64,000 nt of DNA from Cycas panzhihuaensis (taxonomy: Eukaryota > Cycadophyta). The notes under the pieces are model-generated. The model was not told the origin of the DNA. It saw only the letters and a list, made by a program, of their open reading frames with translations, and did no database searches. The stretch is taken from assembly GCA_023213395.1 (NCBI GenBank), contig CM041465.1, forward strand, positions 136,345,741 through 136,409,740, in the 5' to 3' direction. The position numbers and the translations under genes were made by a program. Shown here piece by piece: positions 56,032 to 64,000 of the stretch (positions are counted from its first letter, which is position 1; each line of letters begins with the position of its first letter).

Positions 56032-56243
56032 TGTTGAAAATTGAATTGAAGAAAATGAATGATCTTCATTGATTCATGAGAGAGGAATGATCTCTCTTAT
56101 ATATAACTGATTTACATAACAAATCTAGTACATGTGTAACAAGTGTCACTTTAAGACAGAAGAGGGACAACGGCACATAACCCTTTACTTATATAAAGGT
56201 CACTATGGCACAAGACTTATGATAAAATATTAATATTCTAACA
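56032..56243 (-). repeat. 5' LTR of element H
   Basis: 212 bases, minus strand TGTTAGAATATT...TTTTCAACA. Confidence 0.92.
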
Positions 56244-58309
56244 GATATCAAGCCCAAAAATATAACATGGTATTAAAGTTTCTTGCATCAAGAATGTGTG
56301 AGCGTGTACATATGAAATAGGTATGAGCTTGTAGGTGTGAAGCAGGTAGGTGAGAGCTTGTTGGAAGCAGAGTCATAAGCCAACGAAGAGCTATGTTGAG
56401 CTTGTTGAATCGAGGAATTAGTAATATGTTAGTGGTGACTAGTGAAGTTTGGAACTTGATGAGTTGTTGACCCTCATATAAGGATGAAGACTGGACTTTC
56501 AAAAACTCATGGCATTGTTGATGTTATGAGTTTTTATTTTCTGGACATTTCTTATGCATGTGGGCCTATATTTATATATATAACATGTAGGTGTTGAAGG
56601 TGTATCTACAAGTTTGCAAGTTGCAAATGAAAAGCAAGCTTGATCACCTTGCGAAGGCAGGCTAGTATTCGTTAGTATATTGCAAGAGCATTCGAGTGCG
56701 AGCAGGAGTCAACACCATCGGTACGTTGTCGTAAGAAGAAGAGCGCTTATGGTGAAGGGTACACATACATGGTGATGATCTTGACCATCTAAGGAAGTTC
56801 CATGGTGTTATGCAAGTTGTCCAAGACAGGAGAGATTCTTGGAGGTAGAAGCATTCACTACTAAAAGGTCGAGTTCAAGTCCATGATGTAGGTTGAAACA
56901 TGTTGCAGGCTTGTAACACAAAGAAGAGTGAGAAGAGGATTCTTATTTTAGACGAGTTTTAAAGGTGATACCAATTGTAATGAATCTAATGAAAATGACA
57001 ACAATTGTGAATAAGTGTAATATGAAAGAAGTCTAGTGAAAGATAGTTCTACAACATGTATTCAAATGTGAATGTAAGCATCAATTGTTGGATTTTATTG
57101 AGTTGGAAGACATGAATGACTGTTATATGTTGAAATTTGGGTAAGAATGGACAGAGTCTCACAGTGTGTGTGAGATGGTTATGGGTATGGTAAGGCAACA
57201 ATGGCCTATTTACAAGATTAACGATTGTGAGGTCTCAATGACATAGCATTAAAAGAGGACTCCACTTTGTTTGGAAAGCATTTCAGTTTGGGAGTGAACA
57301 TAAACATTTTCTTTATGAGAATATTATGAATCAATCTCTAGATTGAGGTTTGTTGTTGATGTTGGATGAAAATCTCATAAAGCAAGTTAAAGATGGCCAT
57401 GGAAGAATGCTATTGATAGGTTGGATGTTGAGTGTCTCGAATATATTTGACACACTAATCAATTTGAAGAATGAAGATGGCACATCGATTGTAGGTAGTT
57501 GTAGAAGCATTAATGTGTTAAGTCAATCAATGAAATCCTTGTGATAAAGTATTGCCTACTAGGTTTGAAAATGTGTTGAATGGGTATGGAGGTTGCAAAT
57601 AGTGACAAATTATTGATTTCCAAATTTATGAGATATTAAGGTGAATTTGTAGTTGTGAATTGTATTGAAACATATTAAAAACTGGAGATAGAAATATAAT
57701 GGTAGCACTGAATGGGCCATTCAAAGGCCAAACCTATTGTGATTAAATAGAATTAAGGAGGAGGCTTAAACCCTATACACAATTCAAACAAGTGGTGTAA
57801 AACATGTTTTTATTGTTGTTTCAAAATTAAGTTTTTGAATGCTAATTTGTGATTGATGGATGCATATACCAAATCACATACAGTTGCAGAAATTTCAAAA
57901 AGAGAAAATGGAGGAGAAAATTGATTGGCGTTTAAAATATGACTTTGCCATATTCTGGCAAGTTTTACTCTTATGAAATTCTGTGTTGAATTCATTTCAT
58001 AATTTTTTTTGTTTGTTAAAAATTTGAGATGTCAATGTCTCAGAAGATTATGTGTATTAACATCTATTGCAAATCAATTATGAAGGCGAAAGCAATTAGA
58101 TCATTTCTCAATCTGAAACTTGCAAGAGACTATTTATAGGAAATTGGTCTAATAGGGGCAATTTTAAGTTGTAGGAAATTGGTCCAATAGGGGCAATCTA
58201 TTGCGTACTGTGCAATACCAAAAATGGCAAGAGAAAAGAACTTAGTGGTGAAGTATTGCAAATGTGCTATGTGGGCCCAAGAGAGATTTGATTGAAGAAG
58301 TGAAAGAAG
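56244..58309. other. Unclassified intergenic stretch
   Basis: No coding similarity in any frame. A near-perfect tandem duplication of about 36 bases lies at 58137-58198 (GGAAATTGGTCYAATAGGGG unit). A weak PBS-like TGGTATTAAAGT is at 56268-56279. Confidence 0.4.
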
Positions 58310-58725
58310 TGTTGGGACATATTTTGACACATGGACTTTGAGGAAGACGGAATACAGGCTTGTATTGACCAGAGGAATGCAGGTACGAACCATAGAGGTA
58401 CGCATAGTGGAAAAAGGTGGAAAATATGTAATCTGCACGATGATGATGACACGCACTGGTTATATACCTTTTGGTGCACGATATAGGATGCGTACCATTT
58501 TCGGTACGCTAGTAGACAGTAAGGTACATATGGACATATTTGACCCAAAGGCACCCAAAAATGATGACGCTAGCCCAAAAGGACATATGTACGGATCAAA
58601 AAAGATACCATTAAGGAGACTTAATTATGGGTAAAGGTACCTTGGTGACAAAAAGGTATGGTTAGGACTTTGGGTCATAACCTTTCACCCAAAAGGCATC
58701 AAAGGGACATATTTAATGATGCTTT
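58310..58725 (+). repeat. Partial LTR J (interrupted by element I)
   Basis: It begins TGTTGGGACATATT and aligns, with many changes, to the first roughly 410 bases of the I LTR, ending at ...GATGCTTT. There the I LTR has GGTGCTTTGAGG. The remainder would lie beyond the right end of the window. Confidence 0.8.
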
Positions 58726-59640
58726 TGTTGGGACATATTATGACACATAGGCCTTGAAGACGGAATACAGGCTTGTATTGACCAAAGGAATGCAAGTACG
58801 GACCGTACAGAGGTACGCACAAGGTGAAACAATGAAGAAATCAGCATTCTGGGTACGTATGACAAAAGCGCACTGAACGGGTATGCATGATGTGCACGCA
58901 TCAAAGAGCGTAAATGTAATCAATGTAAGCGTACGCATGACAAGACGGGACCGTGGAAGCCTCGAAGTCGCAGACGACGCATTTTATCGACGGACCTAAT
59001 GAAGACATTAGTTAAAGTGCATAACTAATGATTAAAGTGAAAGGGTATCTTGGTGATGAAAAGGTATGGTTATGACTTTGGGTCATAACCTTTCATCCAA
59101 AAGGCATCAAAGGGACATATTTAATGGTGCTTTGAGGACCATTCCAGTGTGAGAGCCGAGTTATTCATTCCTATATCATGTGCTCAAGGGTGAGAGCCGA
59201 GTGAGTCAATCATATTGTATACTCTCGAGGGTGAGAGCCGGATATCAAGGGTACGCAAAGGTGTAGAAGACAGTACGCATGACAGCCGATTGGAGCATGA
59301 ATGTATGATAAGTACCATCTGGGTACGCATATGTATGTAAGGATCAGATGCTACTGGAATGCTCAGGAATGCATTCCAGCCCCTGTGTAAATGAACTGTT
59401 GAATTAATAAAAGGAGGAGTTATGTGGAAATTGATGTGTGTTGGTGTTGTGATGATAATTTGCTGAAGTATGTATTGATTGCATCACTGTACCATTCTGT
59501 GAATTATATATGGAATGCATGTGGAATATATGGGAATGACCATGTTGACAGTGTCCTAAAACTAGACTATAGCGCTGTGTAACCTTGACAAGTGAGCAGA
59601 GGTGTCTCGTAAGTGTAATCAGACACCTCCCAAGTCAACA
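58726..59640 (+). repeat. 5' LTR of element I
   Basis: 915 bases with terminal TGTTG/CAACA. It contains many GTACGCA-type motifs and three copies of GTGAGAGCCG (about 59149, 59192, 59232). The start is fixed by alignment to 63798. Confidence 0.88.
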
Positions 59641-59641
59641 T

Positions 59642-59654
59642 TGGTTCCGTTGCC
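59642..59654 (+). other. Probable primer-binding site of element I
   Basis: TGGTTCCGTTGCC one base inside the LTR; two differences from the tRNA-Asp-type site. Confidence 0.6.
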
Positions 59655-60003
59655 TACGTCCATTGAGGAGGGACAGGGCCTAGAGGTTTCAAAGGAAAAG
59701 AATGTGTAAAGGGCAGAGGACCACGCCAGCCGTGATGGGAGGTCAGAACTAAGCCACCGGCAGCCAGGGGACCTTCCAATGCCACCTAAGAGGCCTTCAA
59801 GGTCGGAAGAGCCCCAGAAGGATACTTCACCAAAGGAAAAGGAGACTAGTAGACAAAGGGCACTAAGATGGTCAAAAGAAGCAAAACTCAGAAGGGCGAG
59901 GAGACTAAGTTCGCAAAACAACGAGACTAAGGGATAGTCTGTTGAAGGATCTGAGGCAAGTGGAGCCCAGACACCTCAGGAGGAGGAAACCCATGGCGAA
60001 CGC

Positions 60004-61530
60004 ATGGTATTGACACCAGCCCCTATCAGAGATGATTTGTTTAGCCCGGAGATTGAAGTGAAGCCAAAAGTGGATGAAAAACATAAAGAGATCTTAACAG
60101 AGGGAAGTATACCAGTGGAGGACAGTCCGAAGGACCTAGGTGACAGCGATAAGAAGGCGGAGGAAGGTCCCTCGGCATATTGGGAAAACAAGCTAACGAG
60201 ACAACTTTTTGAAGATTCACGTAAAGGGATCGGATCAATCTTACATTACGGTAACACCATTGACTATACAAGTTCCAGGTGTAGTGGAACCTATACACAT
60301 AAAAACTCCGTTCAAAAATCCGTTGTTTGGAAAAGATAGTGCAGCGGTAGTTACTCCCAGTGCATCCCCAAAGAACGGAGGAGGGGAAAGATCACCATCA
60401 GGTGGGGGACGGTTGCAATCTCCCAAGATGGACGATTATAGAGACTTTGGGAAACTTACCTTTAATGATACTTCAGACGCAGCAGAGCATGTGTATTTGT
60501 TTCAGAACCTCATTGATGTTAAAAAGATTACGGACGAAGATGAGATTAAAGCACGCTTCGCTTGTACATTGAGAGGAGTACCCTTGGCTTGGTATAAGGA
60601 AATAAACAAAAATGAGCCATGGGCAAAGATTAAGAAAGCATTTGAAGAGAGATTTCAAAAGTTTCGAAGTAATGAAGCTGTGGAAATCGCATTGCGAGAA
60701 ATCAGGCAGAGGCCGGGGGAATCCGTCCTAACTTACATTAGCCGAATGAAGATTATTGCAGCGAGTATGATCAATGAGACAATCACGGATCATAACATGA
60801 AGAATTACTTCGTCAGAGGGCTAAATGAGAAGTTGCGAGCTATGATGCATGCTCATCCGCTGAAATCATTCAAGAATGCTCGTGGAGTCGGCATTAGATT
60901 TCGAGATGGAAATAGACGTCCAAGCAGGGGGACAAGATTCCTTGCTGCTAAGATTACAAGACGAGATTAGAGAACTGAAGGTAATCAAGATAATCGACCC
61001 TTCCGCTGTGTAGGGGTAGCAGAAGAGGAGTTTGAATTAGAGGCACTGAGGAAAGAGGTAGCCCGATTAAAAATCAGAAATAATCGGGAAGAAGAAGAGA
61101 CACCGAAGAAGAAAGAGCACACTGGAAGGGTGACCAAGTGGTGCCATATTTGTGAAGAAAATTCACATACCACCCGGGAATGTGATTTGAACTTAAAAAA
61201 CAATGCGACGCACCAACAGGAGAAGTGGTGCCACATATGTGAGGTTGATACCCACACAACTAGGGATTGTTTCTACAATTCCAGGGGAAAAGCATTCAGA
61301 GGTCGAGGTCGGGGAAGAGGCAACCCACCTCGCAATGTGTATACAACGAGGGGCGCACCAGAGCCCTCGAGGAAGAGACAGCCGATGGGGAGATGCCTCA
61401 TCTGCCTACAGTTCGGGCACTGGAAGTCCGAATGCCCGATGAAGCAGGAATACGAACAAAAGCCGTCAGAGGTGGTGGTAATCAGGCCCAAGTGACCACA
61501 AAACAGAAGATTGTAAGGGTAAAACCAAAG
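60004..61530 (+). pseudogene. gypsy gag of element I with three zinc knuckles (frameshifted)
   Basis: Gag packages the element RNA. An N-terminal piece is open from 60004 (MVLTPAPIRDDLFSPEIEVK); the frame changes near 60210-60230. The capsid core is open to 60968: DYRDFGKLTFNDTSDAAEHV, LRGVPLAWYKEIN, IRQRPGESVLTYISRMK and NYFVRGLNEKLR, the typical retrotransposon gag pattern. After a further frame slip near 60890 and one stop the reading resumes. Three CCHC knuckles are visible: CHICEENSHTTREC (about 61142), CHICEVDTHTTRDC (about 61229) and CLICLQFGHWKSEC (about 61393). A Gly/Arg stretch (FRGRGRGRGNPPR) lies between the second and third. Three knuckles is more than the usual one or two. Confidence 0.82.
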
Positions 61531-61541
61531 CAACAAACTTA

Positions 61542-62644
61542 ATGACAATCGTGCCAGAAACGAAGAATGTGAAATTACAGAATAAACAGAAAGAGAAAGT
61601 GGATGAAGGATATCCAAACCCCCCGACTGAATTGGATCAGTACAAAAAAGCGAAACAAGTGTTGGATGGTTTAGTCCGGGAGGAAAATATACTACCAATG
61701 GGCAAACCGGAAACAAAAAATGTTTACGTTCGGAAAAACAAACAAAAAGAGCCAGAGAAACTACCAGAAGAATCGACGGTAAAACCCCAAATGGTGCAAA
61801 TGGAAGAGTTGTTCAAAGGATTGCCAGCTGAGGATATTCCCAGAATGTTGCTATTAATGGAGAATTTGGTGAAGCAGTTGCAGTTAACTATCCCTCTGTC
61901 TCAGGTTATTGATTGGATGAAAAGAGGAGTGTTACAGAAGGGAATTACCAAAAGTTTGAGACAAGTCATACCATCGTACGACATTGGTCCGATGGTACCC
62001 ATGTCAGTTCTGGGAGAAAAGTTTCCGAGTGATCGTTGATGGGGAGCATTTGTGAATGTACGCCCACCTCGACATGGCGGAAGTTGGGGAGTCCAAAGTT
62101 GGAAGCAAAGAACCTATTCGTTAAAACTAGCCAATGAATTGTTGGTGCGACCTGGAAAACCGCCAACATCAAGGTGGATGTGGCAGGAATTGTCGTAAAG
62201 ATCGATTTTACGATTGTGGAAACGGAGAAAGGTGCAACTCCCTATCCAGCTTTATTGGGGAGATCATGGCTATACAAAACCCAATGTCTCCAAAGTTGGA
62301 AAGACGTAACCTTCACCTTGTCAGATGAAGGAAATAGAGTAATATTACCAATGTTGGGGAAGAACTCCATTGAGGTGATACCTGACAATGGATCGAGTAC
62401 AACAGTTGTGAGGGAAGCAACAACTTCTTCATGTGACAAAGAAAACCTCTATCGTACTGCGGAGAAGCCTACAACATCGACCCATTACCAGAAAGAAGAA
62501 CCGACCTATTCTGGAGAAATTTACAATTTTTCAGATGATGAAAACGAGATGAGATTTGTGGATTATTGGCTACGGGACGATTATGAAGTCAACCCCTCAT
62601 CCTATAGGTGTAACCTACTTTCTGAATATAACCGAGGAGGTTGA
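61542..62644 (+). pseudogene. gypsy protease-region remnant of element I
   Basis: A 165-codon open piece (61542-62039) is a charged linker with LPAEDIPRMLLLMENLVKQL and an SVLGEKFPS end. After frame changes, 62174-62644 reads MDVAGIVVKIDFTIVETEKG, then ATPYPALLGRSWLYKTQCLQ, then TFTLSDEGNRVILPMLG. This is the usual stretch after the aspartic protease in Tat-like gypsy elements. The catalytic D[ST]G motif itself was not found, so the protease core is lost or degraded near 62040-62170. Confidence 0.65.
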
Positions 62645-63035
62645 TATTAAAACTAAATCTGATTATACGAGTGTTAATAATAACATTAAATACCTAGACC
62701 CAAGACCAAATCCCCCTTATAACCCAAACCCTTACCCTAATTCACCTCCCAATACCCCAACCCCCTCTAACCCTAACCTTCCCTCTACCTCCAAAGGTGG
62801 GTCTTGAGGTAGACTGCCCTTCCCCACCCCCATCCCAACCCGAGGAAGGAAGAAACAAACCTTCCTCATCTTCTTTAGAGGTACACCTACCCAGCAGAAG
62901 ATCTTTTTCAACGATCGGCGCCAAAATTGAGGACGAAGAAAAGGAAATTGCTGAGAGTATCCCTAGAGATTCCGGTCTAGGAAACAAAATTGCCACCCGT
63001 AAGATGTAAATCATGAAGAATACGTTGGAGATTAT
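62645..63035 (+). other. Pro/Asn-rich junction of the internal deletion in element I
   Basis: C-rich sequence coding for PNPPYNPNPYPNSPPNTPTP-type repeats, then an acidic stretch. Several CCCTAAC units look telomere-like but are part of this low-complexity run. Confidence 0.5.
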
Positions 63036-63404
63036 GTGAAGACCTTTTATGGAGAACCACTATATGGAATTTCCCATTTGAGACATTGTAGAGAACATTG
63101 GTCAGGAGAAGATCAATTAAGGGATCATAAGAAGAAAGCGACAAAGCATACCACACGAAGGAAAAGGCGGAAAAGGACAAGGCACGACCGCCACGGCAAG
63201 ACATCGTATTTCAAGAAGGGTGATCGAGTATGGCGATTCGACAACAAATCCCATACAACCCAAGGAGAATTGCAGATGCATTGGAAAGGCCCATATAGGA
63301 TTGAGAAGGTGTACCAGAACGGCACTATCCAGTTGAAGAAACTATCAGGCCAGCTATTACCTGAAATGGTCAAGGGTAGTAAACTGAAACCCTATATCAA
63401 CTAG
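63036..63404 (+). pseudogene. Integrase C-terminal (GPY/F) segment of element I
   Basis: A 122-codon piece starts with a very basic run (KKKATKHTTRRKRRKRTRHD). It reads into the typical integrase tail: YFKKGDRVWRFDN, then LQMHWKGPYRIEKVYQNGTI with the GPY motif, then QLLPEMVKGSKLKPYIN to a stop at 63402-63404. In gypsy elements this follows the DDE core, which is absent here. That the tail is kept open while the core is gone points to a defined deletion rather than gradual decay. Confidence 0.8.
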
Positions 63405-63797
63405 GGTGGAGCAACTTACCAGCAGGATCAGCTGGTTGTACCATAGCGTATTGCATGATGTTGAGGCAACCAACTGCCTTGATACCGGAACGTGATTCAG
63501 TCCGGTATGCAACATAAAATACAAAAAAAATTAAAAAACAGAAAAACAATCGTAACTCATATCATATAAATAAGCAATATGGTGAAGCATGGAGGAAAGA
63601 TATATCATCATACGGAAAATCAAGGGAAAGTTGAACAAAACAAAGCGCCAATAGATGAGGATTTATTAACCAAGAAAGGTGACCAAGTAGGCAAAGAGGG
63701 AGCAAACCTTTTAGAATGTAGAGGGGAGGAATACCCCAAATTTTGAATTTTTTGTTGAGCAAGGATGCTCAACCCAATCATGTTGACCCGGGATAGA
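63405..63797 (+). other. 3' untranslated part of element I
   Basis: No coding similarity. It ends in TTGACCCGGGATAGA before the 3' LTR, a weak purine tract. Confidence 0.6.
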
Positions 63798-64000
63798 TGT
63801 TGGGACATATTGTGACACATAGGCCTTGAAGACGGAATACAGGCTTGTATTGACCAAAGGAATGCAAGTACGGACCGTACAGAGGTACGCACAAGGTGAA
63901 ACAGTGAAGAAATCAGCATTCTGGGTATGACAGGTGCGTACTTGGAACGGCACGATGACAAAAGGCATCGAACGCATGATGTATGTACCAAAGAGCGAAA
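63798..64000 (+). repeat. 3' LTR of element I (cut by window end)
   Basis: It begins TGTTGGGACATATT and is nearly identical to the first 200 bases of the 5' LTR by eye, with a short rearranged stretch after about 63925. Confidence 0.85.

Larger units (their letters stand above)
50690..56243 (-). mobile_element. Ty1/copia element H (minus strand, 212-base LTRs)
   Basis: LTRs at 56032-56243 (5') and 50690-50901 (3'), both 212 bases and about 7 percent different by eye. The PBS TGGTATCAAAGC (56020-56031) abuts the 5' LTR. A purine tract (AAGAGAGGG) precedes the 3' LTR. Flanks aatat and gatat are a likely target duplication with one change. Internal order is gag, protease, integrase, RT, RNase H. 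A roughly 475-base foreign insertion interrupts RT (52064-52540). Confidence 0.92.
58726..64000 (+). mobile_element. Ty3/gypsy-type element I, internally deleted (right end outside window)
   Basis: 5' LTR 58726-59640 (TGTTG...CAACA). PBS-like TGGTTCCGTTGCC (59642-59654) resembles the tRNA-Asp site TGGCGCCGTTGCC. Gag with zinc knuckles, a protease-region remnant and an integrase C-terminal segment follow. The 3' LTR begins at 63798 and runs off the window. RT, RNase H and the integrase core are missing, so the element could not move alone. Confidence 0.85.

Noticed and set aside
57350-57544. 64-codon plus-strand frame
   Set aside because: Short, no similarity to anything recognised and no context.
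62695-62790. Telomere-like CCCTAA units
   Set aside because: The units are irregular, mixed with other C-rich words and lie within the low-complexity junction of element I.

Overview
This window looks like repeat-rich, intergenic DNA from a plant with a large genome. It is AT-rich. Nearly every recognisable coding stretch belongs to an LTR retrotransposon, with Ty1/copia dominant and some Ty3/gypsy. Primer-binding sites match plant initiator-tRNA-Met (TGGTATCAGAGC) or resemble tRNA-Asp. Two non-transposon protein fragments resemble plant nuclear gene families. The depth of nesting would suit a gymnosperm or another very large plant genome, but the species cannot be fixed from sequence alone. 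I see no intact host gene, rRNA or tRNA gene.

Layout. 1-2410: decayed gypsy pol (RT, RNase H, integrase). 2548-10281: minus-strand copia element B, with a long leader, broken gag and a nearly intact PR-IN-RT frame. 10282-10575: foldback (MITE-like) element built from microsatellites. 11594-20809: plus-strand LTR element K, with tRNA-Asp-like PBS and a fragment resembling the plant IDM1/PHD-type acetyltransferase family instead of gag-pol. K is interrupted by minus-strand copia-like element L (13305-18054, TSD ggtag). 22190-23600: truncated copia pol. About 23612-23946: a copia LTR end plus PBS, followed by a GC-rich broken gene (24197-25197) resembling a conserved plant protein of unknown function. 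26400-39882: minus-strand copia element D, split by complete plus-strand copia element E (31481-39006). 39883-50540: older minus-strand copia element F, split by plus-strand copia element G (41346-48696) and a 280-bp TRIM-type miniature element (about 48700-48979). 50690-56243: minus-strand copia element H with 212-bp LTRs. 58310-58725: partial LTR J, into which gypsy-type element I (58726 to beyond the window end) is inserted. I keeps gag with three zinc knuckles, a protease-region remnant and an integrase tail, but lacks RT, RNase H and the integrase core.

How the parts relate. B, D, E and G belong to one related copia group. They share LTR palindromes, a 2-2.5 kb untranslated leader, a conserved block upstream of gag centred on the palindrome GACCGTACGGTC, a CCHC gag with a Gln/Arg-Gly-rich tail, and a single gag-pol frame. 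The order of insertion can be read from nesting: D before E, F before G and the TRIM, K before L, J before I. LTR similarity by eye suggests the TRIM and G are the youngest. The most interesting items are the two host-gene fragments inside or beside LTR elements, the TRIM sharing its target site with G, and the conserved palindromic leader.
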